A stretch of 49,854 bases of DNA from Shewanella sp. CG12_big_fil_rev_8_21_14_0_65_47_15. GTDB lineage: Bacteria; Pseudomonadota; Gammaproteobacteria; Enterobacterales; Shewanellaceae. Location: contig NZ_PFGL01000063.1 in the NCBI RefSeq assembly GCF_002783505.1, positions 227,328-277,181 on the forward strand. Direction: 5' to 3'. The position numbers and the translations under genes were made by a program. The notes below the pieces were generated by a model. It did not search any database. It had not been told where the DNA came from and worked only from the letters and a program-made list of their open reading frames with translations. Positions 1-10,300 of the stretch are shown here, in pieces (the stretch's first letter is position 1; each line of letters opens with the position of its first letter).

Positions 1-1569
1 TTTGCGGGGTTAGCTTCCAAGCCCGCCATAGAGTATTTAGTCGAGCTTGGGGTGACCTGTGTTGAACTGCTTCCGGTGCAGGCTTTTTTTACTGAAGCTT
101 TTTTACTGGAAAAACAGTTAACTAATTATTGGGGTTATAACAGCATTGGTTTTTTTGCCCCCGAACCCAGTTACTTATCCTCGGCGGAGATCGGCGAGTT
201 TCGCACTATGGTGGATGCGCTCCATAGCGCCGGGATCGAAGTCATTCTCGATGTGGTCTATAACCACAGCGCCGAAGGCAGTCGGCTGGGGCCAACCTTA
301 AGTTTTCGTGGCATAGATAACCTCAGTTATTACCGTTTGCACCCCAACGATAAACGTTTCTATATCAATGATACGGGTTGTGGAAATACCTTAAATATCA
401 ATCATCCTCGCATGCTACAGCTAGTGCTGGATTCGCTGCGTTATTGGGTCGAAGTCATGGGGGTGGATGGCTTTCGCTTCGATTTGGCCGCCTGCCTTGG
501 GCGTGAAGCCTATGGTTTCGATCCCGGTTCAGGTTTTTTCGATGCACTGCTGCAGGACCCAGTGCTGTGCCAAGTGAAATTGATTGCCGAGCCTTGGGAT
601 ATTGGCCCCGGCGGTTATCAATTGGGCAATTTCCCCGTGGCCTTTAGCGAGTGGAACGACAGGTACCGCGATACTATGCGCCGTTTCTGGCGTGGCGATC
701 ACGGCATGTTGCCCGAATTTGCCCGCCGCTTTCACGGCTCTGGGGATTTTTTTGAGCACAGCGGGCGGCCCCCCGCCGCCAGTATTAATTTTTTAACCAG
801 CCATGACGGATTCACTCTGGGGGATCTCGTGAGTTATACCCACAGGCATAACCTCGCCAATGGGGAAGATAATCGCGATGGCCACCAAGAAAACTTCAGT
901 TATCACTACGGTGTTGAAGGGCCGACCTCGGATCCTACCATCATGGCGATTCGGGCCCGGCAGCAGCGTAACTTATTAACGACATTATTGTTATCCCAGG
1001 GCGTGCCCATGTTGCTCAGCGGGGATGAAACCGGGCGCACCCAACTAGGCAATAACAATGCCTATTGCCAGGACAATAAACCCAATTGGTTCGACTGGTC
1101 GCCTGTCGGGATGGACAGGGAACTGCTCGCCTTTACCCGCACACTCATTGCCCTACGTAAGCGTTTTCCGCTCCTGTGCGCTAGGCATTTTATCCACGAG
1201 CAATTAGCCGCCCAGCCCTTAGCCAGCTCATGTGCCCGTTTAGACTGGTTTAGCCGTCAGGGGGAGCAAATGACTAAGAGCCTGTGGAGTGAGTCCATGT
1301 GTCTAAGCCTGAGCGTGGTCTTGTCTGGGGATTTAGAACTTAAGGGCAAACAACAGGCGTTACTGCTTATGGTCAATGCCGACGATAATCCCTTAGCTTT
1401 TACGCCCCCGACACTCGTTCACCTCAGCCCGTGGCAATGCCTGATCCATACCCAATTAGATGTGCAGTATTCGATTCAAACTGAGCCGCGGGATACTCAG
1501 AGTCCAAGGATGCGATACCTGTTACAGGATCGCAGTCTTATGCTGTTTTATGCTGAATTGATTTTGTAA
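1..1569 (+). CDS. glgX: Glycogen debranching enzyme GlgX (5' end outside window)
   Basis: The reading frame is open from base 1, so only the C-terminal 522 residues are present; full-length GlgX is usually about 650-750 residues. GlgX hydrolyses alpha-1,6 branches of glycogen trimmed by phosphorylase, in the cytoplasm. The four GH13 motifs are visible: DVVYNH near residue 84, GFRFDLAA with the nucleophile Asp161, EPWD with the acid/base Glu197, and TSHDG at 266-270. A GTG at base 52 could be mistaken for a start, but the homologous sequence runs on upstream of it. It is followed after 19 bases by glgP, so it is probably part of a glg operon. The family call is firm; only the true start is unknown. 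Confidence 0.93.
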   Translation, partial: FAGLASKPAIEYLVELGVTCVELLPVQAFFTEAFLLEKQLTNYWGYNSIGFFAPEPSYLSSAEIGEFRTMVDALHSAGIEVILDVVYNHSAEGSRLGPTLSFRGIDNLSYYRLHPNDKRFYINDTGCGNTLNINHPRMLQLVLDSLRYWVEVMGVDGFRFDLAACLGREAYGFDPGSGFFDALLQDPVLCQVKLIAEPWDIGPGGYQLGNFPVAFSEWNDRYRDTMRRFWRGDHGMLPEFARRFHGSGDFFEHSGRPPAASINFLTSHDGFTLGDLVSYTHRHNLANGEDNRDGHQENFSYHYGVEGPTSDPTIMAIRARQQRNLLTTLLLSQGVPMLLSGDETGRTQLGNNNAYCQDNKPNWFDWSPVGMDRELLAFTRTLIALRKRFPLLCARHFIHEQLAAQPLASSCARLDWFSRQGEQMTKSLWSESMCLSLSVVLSGDLELKGKQQALLLMVNADDNPLAFTPPTLVHLSPWQCLIHTQLDVQYSIQTEPRDTQSPRMRYLLQDRSLMLFYAELIL

Positions 1570-1588
1570 AATAATCAAAGGATTAACT

Positions 1589-4102
1589 ATGAGTAATGAC
1601 AGCAAGCTGAGCCTTAAAACCCCTGATGCCAAAGCGGTTAAATCCAGCCGCTCCCCAAAAACGGGTGCAGTAAAAAAAGCGGCTGAACCCTGCGAACCCT
1701 GCGATGCGCTGCCCGCCGCCTTCGAGCGCCATGTTCGTTATGGTTTAAGCCGTGGTGAGGGGGTGAGTTGCGAGTTATTTCAAGCCCTTGCACTGAGTGT
1801 CAAGGAGCAAATGTTAGATAACTGGCGCCAGACCCGATTAAATGACAGCCATTTCGAACGGCGGCAAGTGGCTTATTTGTCCCTCGAGTTTTTAATGGGC
1901 AGGGCGCTGGGTAACGCTTTATTGAGCCTTGATTTACAACAGGATAGTCGTGATGCATTGAGCCATTATGCCGTCACATTAGAGGCGCTTGAAGAGGTGG
2001 AACATGATGCGGGCTTAGGCAATGGGGGCTTAGGCCGACTCGCCGCCTGTTTTCTCGACAGCTGCGCCAGCATGGATTTATCGGTAACGGGTTATGGCAT
2101 TCGTTATGAGTACGGCATGTTTGCCCAGAAGATTGTCGATGGTTATCAAGTCGAACGTCCCGACCGCTGGTTACGTGAGGGCAATCCCTGGGAAGTGCGG
2201 GTGCCAAACCATAATGTGACAGTGCCGTTTTTTGGCCACACCGAATCCTATGTGGATAAGCAGGGACGCAGGCATATGACTTGGGTCGACACCCAGGATG
2301 TGCTCGCCGTCGCCTACGATATGCCCGTGCCTGGGTATCGCAATGGCAGGGTGAATACCTTGAGGTTGTGGAAGGCGGAGGCGACGGATGACTTCGACCT
2401 CGCGGAATTTAACCAAGGTGACTACACAGAAGCCGTGGCCCGTAAAAACTTGGCCGAGCAGATCACTATGGTGCTCTATCCCAATGATGCCAGCGAAAAC
2501 GGCAAGGAGCTGCGCCTGCGTCAACAGTATTTTTTATCCTCCGCCAGTCTGCAGGACCTGCTCAAACGTTGGGTGCACCAGCATGGCCATGACTTTAGCG
2601 ATTTTGCCGCTAAAAATGTGATGCAGTTAAACGACACTCATCCGAGTATCGCAGTACCGGAATTAATGCGCTTATTGTTGGATGAATATGGTCTGGAATG
2701 GGATGCCGCTTGGGCCATCACTCGCCATACTATGGCCTACACCAATCACACTTTGTTGCCCGAAGCCTTAGAGCGCTGGCCCGTGCGCATGATGGCGTTA
2801 ATGCTGCCACGCATTTTAGAAATCATCTATGAAATCAATGCTCGCTACTTAGATTTAGTCGCCCACCATTGGCCGGGGGATGGCGCAAAACTGGCAAGTA
2901 TGTCGATTATTCAAGATGGTCCCGATCCCCATGTGCGCATGGCATATCTGGCGATAGTGGCGAGTTTCTCGGTGAATGGGGTGGCTGGGCTGCACACCCA
3001 ATTATTAAAGACTGGGCTGTTTAAGGATTTTTATACCCTGTGGCCGGAGAAGTTTAATAACCGCACGAATGGTGTGACCCCAAGGCGCTGGCTGGCCCAT
3101 TGCAATCCTGCATTGGCCAAGCTGTTGACTGCCCATTTAGGCCATGGGTGGGTGACGGATTTAAAGCAACTCACGGCGCTCAATGCCCTCACTCACGATG
3201 CCAGCTTTATTCAAAAATGGTGTGAAGTAAAACAGGCCAATAAGGCGCAGCTTGCACAAATGATCCTTAAGGAGTGCGGCGTCGCGTTCGACCCCAGTAT
3301 GCTGTTCGATGTGCAAGTTAAGCGTATCCATGAGTATAAACGCCAGCTACTCAATATCTTACATGTTATCCATCTCTATCATCAGATCCAGCAAGGGCGC
3401 ACCGAAAACATGGTGCCACGCTGTGTGCTTATCGGTGGTAAAGCCGCCCCCGGCTATTTTATGGCAAAGCTGATTATCAAACTCGCTAACAATGTGGCCC
3501 ATATGGTCAATTCTGATCCCTTGGTGGCCCCCTATCTGCGTTTGGCGTTTCTACCCAACTACAACGTCAGCGCCATGGAAAAAATTTGCCCAGGCACAGA
3601 TCTGTCGGAGCAAATTTCGACCGCGGGTAAAGAGGCCTCTGGCACCGGCAATATGAAATTTATGATGAACGGCGCGCTCACCATAGGCACCTTAGACGGA
3701 GCGAATATTGAAATGCTCGAGGAAGTCGGGGTGGATAACTTCTTCATGTTTGGTCTGAATGCCGAGCAAGTCGGGCAGATGCGCTGCGATTACCACCCAC
3801 AGCGGATTATTGCGCAGTCCAGTGCCCTCTCAGAGGTGATGACGTTATTAAAGAGTGGCCATTTTAACCTACTCGAACCCGGTATTTTTGACCCTATCAT
3901 CGCCTCCATTGAGAGCCAGGACGATCAGTGGATGACGGCGGCGGATTTTGATAGCTATCGCACCGCCCAAGAAGCGGTCGCCCAGGTGTACAAAGATCCT
4001 AAATTGTGGACGCAAATGAGCATTCGCAATACCGCGGCCAGCGGTCGTTTTTCCAGCGATGTCACCATCGCAGGTTACAGGGATGAAATTTGGAAGCTGT
4101 AG
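1589..4102 (+). CDS. glgP: Glycogen/starch/alpha-glucan phosphorylase
   Basis: This 837-residue GT35 enzyme releases glucose-1-phosphate from the non-reducing ends of glycogen using pyridoxal phosphate. The motif GTGNMKFMMNG places the PLP-binding lysine at Lys690. The conserved GNGGLGRLAACF and NDTHPS motifs are also present. The first ~40 residues are Lys/Ser/Pro-rich and look like a non-conserved extension. The ATG has a good AAAGGA ribosome-binding site seven bases upstream. The gene lies 19 bases after glgX, consistent with co-transcription of the two degradative enzymes. Length and motifs are typical of the bacterial family. Confidence 0.96.
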   Translation: MSNDSKLSLKTPDAKAVKSSRSPKTGAVKKAAEPCEPCDALPAAFERHVRYGLSRGEGVSCELFQALALSVKEQMLDNWRQTRLNDSHFERRQVAYLSLEFLMGRALGNALLSLDLQQDSRDALSHYAVTLEALEEVEHDAGLGNGGLGRLAACFLDSCASMDLSVTGYGIRYEYGMFAQKIVDGYQVERPDRWLREGNPWEVRVPNHNVTVPFFGHTESYVDKQGRRHMTWVDTQDVLAVAYDMPVPGYRNGRVNTLRLWKAEATDDFDLAEFNQGDYTEAVARKNLAEQITMVLYPNDASENGKELRLRQQYFLSSASLQDLLKRWVHQHGHDFSDFAAKNVMQLNDTHPSIAVPELMRLLLDEYGLEWDAAWAITRHTMAYTNHTLLPEALERWPVRMMALMLPRILEIIYEINARYLDLVAHHWPGDGAKLASMSIIQDGPDPHVRMAYLAIVASFSVNGVAGLHTQLLKTGLFKDFYTLWPEKFNNRTNGVTPRRWLAHCNPALAKLLTAHLGHGWVTDLKQLTALNALTHDASFIQKWCEVKQANKAQLAQMILKECGVAFDPSMLFDVQVKRIHEYKRQLLNILHVIHLYHQIQQGRTENMVPRCVLIGGKAAPGYFMAKLIIKLANNVAHMVNSDPLVAPYLRLAFLPNYNVSAMEKICPGTDLSEQISTAGKEASGTGNMKFMMNGALTIGTLDGANIEMLEEVGVDNFFMFGLNAEQVGQMRCDYHPQRIIAQSSALSEVMTLLKSGHFNLLEPGIFDPIIASIESQDDQWMTAADFDSYRTAQEAVAQVYKDPKLWTQMSIRNTAASGRFSSDVTIAGYRDEIWKL

Positions 4103-4141
4103 AAGTTAGAGCATCCAGCAATCAGTCAATGGAGAGTGGAA

Positions 4142-4255
4142 ATGAAGGGATGCAAAGATGGGGAAGCCCGTTGCCAGTCAACTGGGATTAAGGGGATGCC
4201 GATGCGGTGTTTTATCGCGGCATTAATCGACTGCAATGCGTCGTTTTCGGAGTAA
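4142..4255 (+). CDS. Possible small protein between glgP and glgC (37 aa)
   Basis: A 37-codon ORF starts at an ATG preceded by a good GGAGAG ribosome-binding site and ends six bases before glgC. The product would have several cysteines and begins MKGCKDGEARC. It may be a real small gene, a leader peptide translationally linked to glgC, or chance. I see no domain. S. oneidensis MR-1 has a gap in locus numbering between glgP and glgC (recollection), which would fit an annotated small gene here. Confidence is low. Confidence 0.3.
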   Translation: MKGCKDGEARCQSTGIKGMPMRCFIAALIDCNASFSE

Positions 4256-4261
4256 TAGCCT

Positions 4262-5524
4262 ATGTCTAATGTACGTTATATCAGTAATTTAACTCGTGAA
4301 ACCTATGCATTAATTTTAGCTGGTGGGCGAGGTTCTCGTTTGCATGAACTCACGGATTGGCGCGCTAAACCCGCGCTATATTTCGGGGGGAAGTTCCGTA
4401 TTATCGATTTTCCCCTATCGAACTGTATTAACTCGGGGATCCGCCGTGTGGGGGTGGTGACTCAATATAAATCCCATTCATTGATCCGTCATGTTATGCG
4501 TGGCTGGGGTCATTTTAAGAAAGAGTTGGGTGAATCGGTGGAGATTCTACCCGCATCACAGCGTTACTCGGAAAATTGGTACCAAGGCACGGCCGATGCC
4601 GTGTTCCAAAATATCGACATTATTCGCCACGAGCTACCTAAGTATGTGATGGTGCTGTCGGGGGACCATGTGTATCGCATGGATTATGCGGGACTGTTAG
4701 CGGCCCATGCCGAGTCGGGTGCCGATATGACAGTTTCCTGCCTCGAGGTGCCCGTTGCCGAGGCCGCTGGCGCCTTTGGGGTGATGGAAGTCGATGAAGA
4801 TTTGCGAATTTTAGGCTTTGAAGAAAAACCTCAACAGCCTAAGCATTCACCTGGCAATCCTGAAATGTGCCTAGCTTCCATGGGTAATTATGTGTTTAAC
4901 ACTGAGTTTTTATTTGAACAGTTGAAAAAGGACGCGCAGAACGCCAATTCTGACCGCGACTTTGGCAAGGATATTATTCCCTCGATCATCGAAAAGCATA
5001 AAGTGTTTGCTTACCCCTTTAAGAGTGCCTTCCCGAACGAGCAAGCCTACTGGCGCGATGTGGGGACCTTAGACTCCTTCTGGCAGGCCAATATGGAGTT
5101 GCTATCGCCCACGCCCGCCTTAAATCTTTACGATGCTAAATGGCCTATTTGGACCTATCAGGAGCAATTACCCCCCGCTAAGTTTGTGTTTGACGATGAC
5201 GACAGGCGTGGCATGGCGGTGGATTCGATTATTTCCGGTGGCTGTATTATTTCGGGGGCGACCGTGCGGAGAAGCGTGTTATTTAATGAGGTGCGCGTCT
5301 GTTCCTATTCGCTGGTGGAGGATTCTGTGGTACTGCCCGATGTGGTCGTGCTACGTCACTGCAAGATTAAAAATGCCATTATCGACCGGGGGTGCATCAT
5401 CCCCGAGGGCACAGTGATTGGTTACAACCATGACCATGACAGGGCCAAAGGCTTTCGGGTTTCAGAAAAGGGGATCACCTTAGTGACGCGGGATATGTTA
5501 GGCCTACCCGTGGGATATGAGTAA
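4262..5524 (+). CDS. glgC: Glucose-1-phosphate adenylyltransferase
   Basis: This 420-residue enzyme makes ADP-glucose from ATP and glucose-1-phosphate, the committed step of glycogen synthesis. The nucleotidyltransferase loop LILAGGRGSRL lies at residues 17-27 and is followed by the AKPALYFGGKFRIIDFPLSN region, which carries the allosteric/substrate lysines in E. coli GlgC. The left-handed beta-helix domain with hexapeptide-like repeats follows at the C terminus (about 310-400). Length matches E. coli GlgC (431). A GGAG lies upstream of the ATG. It precedes glgA by 57 bases and probably belongs to the same transcription unit. Confidence 0.96.
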   Translation: MSNVRYISNLTRETYALILAGGRGSRLHELTDWRAKPALYFGGKFRIIDFPLSNCINSGIRRVGVVTQYKSHSLIRHVMRGWGHFKKELGESVEILPASQRYSENWYQGTADAVFQNIDIIRHELPKYVMVLSGDHVYRMDYAGLLAAHAESGADMTVSCLEVPVAEAAGAFGVMEVDEDLRILGFEEKPQQPKHSPGNPEMCLASMGNYVFNTEFLFEQLKKDAQNANSDRDFGKDIIPSIIEKHKVFAYPFKSAFPNEQAYWRDVGTLDSFWQANMELLSPTPALNLYDAKWPIWTYQEQLPPAKFVFDDDDRRGMAVDSIISGGCIISGATVRRSVLFNEVRVCSYSLVEDSVVLPDVVVLRHCKIKNAIIDRGCIIPEGTVIGYNHDHDRAKGFRVSEKGITLVTRDMLGLPVGYE

Positions 5525-5581
5525 GGCTAAGCCATTCATCGCCAGCGGTGTCGGATAATAATTTTTGGAGTGCTGATTTAA

Positions 5582-7210
5582 GTGAAACGTATATTGATGG
5601 TTGCGGCGGAAAATGGTGCCCTAGCGGGCGCCAAGGTGGGCGGTATGGCGGATGTGATCCGCGATTTGCCACAGGCCTTGGCGGGCGTGGATCTGTGCGT
5701 CGATGTGATTATGCCCAGCTATGGATTCTTGACTTCGCCAACGGCCCAAACTCAAGCTTTAGGCGAACTTGAGGTGGCATTCGGCGGAAGGTTTGAGCGG
5801 GTCAAATTAGTCGTGATCCCCCATCCTTGGGTCGATGGGGCTAAGATTTATTTGTTAGAACATGGGCTCTGGCAGTCCACCCCCGGGAAAATTTATAGTC
5901 AGGGAAGTGCCGAACGTCCCTTTGCCGATGATGCCACTAAATTTGCCTTACTCTGTGCCAGCGTCGCTAAGGCCTTAGTGACTGGCCTTATCCCTATGCC
6001 GCAGGTGCTGCATCTCCATGATTGGCATGCGGGCTGTTTAGCCATGCTGCGCGCTTTTGCGCCAGAGTACAGCGCCCTCAAGACGATTGGGTGTGTGTTC
6101 TCTATTCATAACCTCGCCCTGCAGGGCATTCGGCCCCTAAGCCAGGATGCCTCTTCGCTGGCGGCTTGGTTTCCCGAGCTGTTTGCCGCCCTGAGTGATG
6201 GACAAAGGCAGTTGATTGTCGATCCCCGTTATCCCCATTGCATTAACCCTATGCGAATGGGCATAGTACTCAGTGATAGGGTGCACCTTGTCTCGCCTAG
6301 CTATGCAAAGGAAGTGTTGCTGCCATCGGATCTCGCTGCGGGATTCTTTGGTGGTGAGGGGTTAGAACAAGACCTAAGGTTAAAAACCGCTGAGGCTAAG
6401 GTGATTGGGATCTTAAATGGTTGCAACTATCCAAGCCCAAGCTCCAAAAAAGGTCAACCCGCAACGCAACAGTTGCAACGTATTCAACTCGATGAATTTA
6501 AAACATTACTCACAAGGATTGAGGCGGCGTTAGTCGAGTGGCAGGGCACACAAACCCAAGTGAGTGGTGTGGATATGATTGCCTTCGCGCGGACTCAGGC
6601 CCATTGGCGCCATGCCTTAGTGGGTAAGGTTCCTTCCTTCCTCCTGACATCCGTTGGTCGCTTGACCGATCAAAAAGTGCTGATTTTGCGCCAGCAATTA
6701 CCTTCGGGTTTCTCTGTGCTCGAAACCCTGTTAACGCAGCTACAACAGGCTCAACCCCAGGCCCTATTTATCCTGTTGGGAAGTGGGGATGCGGATATCG
6801 CTAAGTACTTTCAAAGCCTAGCGGCAAAATATGCTAACTTTCTGTTTCTGCAGGGATACCATGAATCGCTCTCTGAATGTCTCTACCAACATGGGGACTT
6901 ATTTCTGATGCCGAGTTCCTTTGAACCCTGTGGGATCAGTCAAATGCTGGCCATGCGGGCCGGACAACCCTGTTTAGTGCATGGTGTCGGTGGACTCAAG
7001 GATACTGTCCATGATGGTATCGATGGTTTTGTGTTTAATGGCAGCGGCCTCACTGAACAAGGTGAAGCATTTTTACACAGGTTAAAAGAGGCAATAGATT
7101 GTTTTAATAGTGAAAATTGGTCAAAAATTCGTATGAATGCCTGGAAGCAACGTTTCGATTGGGGCCGCATTGCTCAAATGTATCAACAACAACTGTATGA
7201 TAATTTGTGA
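5582..7210 (+). CDS. glgA: Glycogen synthase
   Basis: This GT5 glycogen synthase (542 residues) transfers glucose from ADP-glucose to the growing chain. The N-terminal ADP-glucose-binding motif KVGGMADV lies at residues 18-25 (usual form KxGGLxDV). The C-terminal lobe has FEPCGISQ, with the conserved catalytic-region glutamate, and the GGLKDTV element. The start is GTG with a GGAG 11 bases upstream, slightly long spacing; no better in-frame start is present and the translated N terminus matches the family. The protein is longer than E. coli GlgA (477), with extra sequence in the linker around residues 280-340. Confidence 0.94.
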   Translation: MKRILMVAAENGALAGAKVGGMADVIRDLPQALAGVDLCVDVIMPSYGFLTSPTAQTQALGELEVAFGGRFERVKLVVIPHPWVDGAKIYLLEHGLWQSTPGKIYSQGSAERPFADDATKFALLCASVAKALVTGLIPMPQVLHLHDWHAGCLAMLRAFAPEYSALKTIGCVFSIHNLALQGIRPLSQDASSLAAWFPELFAALSDGQRQLIVDPRYPHCINPMRMGIVLSDRVHLVSPSYAKEVLLPSDLAAGFFGGEGLEQDLRLKTAEAKVIGILNGCNYPSPSSKKGQPATQQLQRIQLDEFKTLLTRIEAALVEWQGTQTQVSGVDMIAFARTQAHWRHALVGKVPSFLLTSVGRLTDQKVLILRQQLPSGFSVLETLLTQLQQAQPQALFILLGSGDADIAKYFQSLAAKYANFLFLQGYHESLSECLYQHGDLFLMPSSFEPCGISQMLAMRAGQPCLVHGVGGLKDTVHDGIDGFVFNGSGLTEQGEAFLHRLKEAIDCFNSENWSKIRMNAWKQRFDWGRIAQMYQQQLYDNL

Positions 7211-7313
7211 TACCAGACTTGTAATTAGAGCATGATTTGTAAGCAATTCTGCTACACTAGTGAGGAAAGTTGTAACTGGCCCCTTCCTTATTTTTGGAGT
7301 TGCTCCCCGATCC

Positions 7314-10300
7314 ATGGATACAAGCATTTTATTACCATTAGTACAAAATGCGGCATTACTGCTCGCTTTAGTGTTTTTGTATGATGCGATACCTAAAAAA
7401 CATCAGCGACAGTATTTTTTACTGTGGCGTCTGGGAATTGGATTTCTGATTGGTGGGATCGGCATCACCATCATGAGCAGTCCCTTGATATACCAACCTG
7501 GCATCATCTTCGATACTCGCTCTGTGCTCCTCTGTGTTTCTGGGCTCTTTTTTGGCGGACTGCCGACATTTATTGCCATGGCCCTTACCGCTCTTTATCG
7601 TATCGGCATTGGTGGCTCAGGCATGTGGATTGGGGTGGGGGTGATTATCTCATCTGGACTTATCGGGATGATTTGGCGTCAATACCGTAAGGCCTACCTT
7701 GCGGATCTCTCGGCGAAGGAAATCTTCAGTTTTGCCTATCTGGTCCATATAGTGATGCTGCTGTGGTTTTTTACCTTGCCCTTAGACATTGCCTTACCCC
7801 TCCTTATGACCATCAGTTTACCCGTGCTCACGATTTACCCTATTGCTACTTGGCTGCTATGTCGGCTGCTATCGAGACGGTTTGAGTCTGAGCGGGATGA
7901 GCAAATTCGTCTTCAGGATGACTTCCTCTTTCGCAGCCAATTCAACGTAGGCAATATTGGCATTGCGATAACCGACGTGGACCAAAAGTGGATCAAGGTG
8001 AATCCCCGTCTGTGCCAAATGCTGAAATATTCAGAAGATGAATTACTCCATATGACATGGAAACAGCTGACTCACCCCGAGGACATAGAGGCAGATGTCG
8101 TTAAGTTTGAATTGATGTTGGCAGGAAAACTTGATAATTATGAAATGGATAAGCGTTTTATCGCTAAGGATGACTCGGTTGTTTACACCCATATGACGGT
8201 TGCCTGTAAGCGCGTTAACAATAGTGTGCTGCTTGTGATTGCCGGTTACTTAGATGTGACTGCGCAGACGTTAGCGGATAGGGAAGTGCTTGCCAGTCGT
8301 GAGCAACTCGAACTGGTGTTAAGCAGTAGCGATCTTGGGGTGTGGGATTGGGATATTCGCCGTGACAGTATTGAACGCAATGCCCGCAGCGCCGATATGT
8401 TAGGTTGCGATATCGACATGTTGAATGCCGATAGTCGGCAATGGATGGACGCCATCGCCGCCGAAGACAGGCCTAAGGTGCTGCACTCCATTGAAGCGCA
8501 TCTTCGCGGTGAAACTGCGCAGCATAGGATGGAATATCGCTTAAATACCCTTAATCGAGGCGTTCGCTGGATCTTAGATACGGGTAAAGTCGTTAGCCGG
8601 GACACCAATCATAATGCCCTGAGGATGTGCGGGACTTATACCGATATCACCGAGGCTAAACTCATCGAAGAGTCATTAAAATTATCCGCCTTAGTGTATG
8701 AAAACAGTTCAGAGGCCATGAGTGTACTCGATGAAAAAGGCGTGATCATTACCGTCAACGCCGCTTTCACCGATATCACTGGGTACAGTGAGTCCGAAGT
8801 CCGTGGACAACATATTCGCCTGCTTTATTGTGACCTAAACGGCCGTGATTTTTACACGAGTATGAACGCCGAAATCCGCGAAAAGGGCCGTTGGCAGGGG
8901 GAAATGTGGCAGCGGCGTAAGGGGAAGGAGGAGTATGTCATTTGGTTAACGATAAATACTATTAACGATAAAGAAGGCCAACCCTACCGCCGAGTGGCCC
9001 TGTTCTCTGACATTACCGATAAAAAACAAAATGAACATTTAATCTGGAAGCAGGCTAACTACGATACGCTAACGGGCTTACCTAACCGTCGCATGTTACT
9101 CGAGTACTTAGGGGCTGAAATAAGAAACTCAGACCGTAATCGGAATCATTTTGCCTTATTATTCCTAGATTTAGACTATTTTAAAGAAGTTAACGACACC
9201 TTAGGCCATGCGATGGGCGATCTATTGCTTATTGAAACCGCCGACCGTTTAAAAGCCTGCGTGCGTGATGCCGACGTGGTCGCACGCCTTGGGGGGGATG
9301 AATTTACCATAGTGCTGAGTGCTATGGCCGATCACAAGGGGATTGAGCGGGTCGCTGAGAATATTTTGCGGCGCATTGCAGAGCCCTATCTGCTAGGTGA
9401 AGAAACCGCCTATATCAGTGTCAGTATTGGCATAACCTTATATCCCGATGATGCTACAAGTATTGAAGGACTGCTCAAACACGCAGATCAAGCCATGTAT
9501 GCGGCCAAAGATCAGGGGCGCAATCGCTTTAATTACTTCACGCCTTCCATGCAGGAGTATGCCAAATACCGCATGCGGCTAATCCAAGATCTACGCCAAG
9601 CCGTGCTCAATAAAGAGTTTCAGTTACACTTCCAGCCGATAGTCGCGCTGGAAACGGGGGCCATCACTAAGGCCGAGGCATTGATCCGCTGGGATCATGC
9701 GGAGCGTGGTTCTGTGTCTCCGGCGGAATTCATTCCCGTGGCCGAAGATACGGGACTCATTGTCGAGATTGGTAACTGGGTCTTCGAGCAAGCGGCGCGT
9801 CAAAGTGCGGCTTGGCGAAAGGAGTTGGGTGTAGAAATCCAGATCAGTGTGAATAAATCTCCAATACAGTTCCGCGACGAGGGGGCATTACTGCACAACT
9901 GGCTCGAATTGCTGCAGGATTTGGATATGACAGGAGCCGGTGTGTGCGTCGAAATTACCGAGGGATTATTACTCGATGCCAGCATGGGGGTGACCGAGAA
10001 ATTGCTCGCCTATCGGGATGCGGGGGTACAGGTTTCCTTGGACGATTTTGGTACTGGGTATTCGTCACTCGCCTATTTGAAGAAGTTCGATATTGATTAT
10101 CTCAAGATTGATCAATCTTTTACCCGCAATGTTGATACAGATACAAACGATCAAATTCTCTGTGAAGCCATTATAGTGATGGCCCATAAGCTGGGGATGA
10201 AAGTGATTGCCGAAGGGGTTGAGACAGAGGCGCAGCGCCAGGTATTGCTGGCCGCAGGCTGTGATTTTGGTCAGGGATATTTATTCTCTAAACCATTGAT

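Noticed and set aside
7260..7313. GTG start for the GGDEF/EAL protein
   Set aside because: No ribosome site precedes it, and the 5TM sensor sequence starts naturally at the ATG at 7314. It remains possible.
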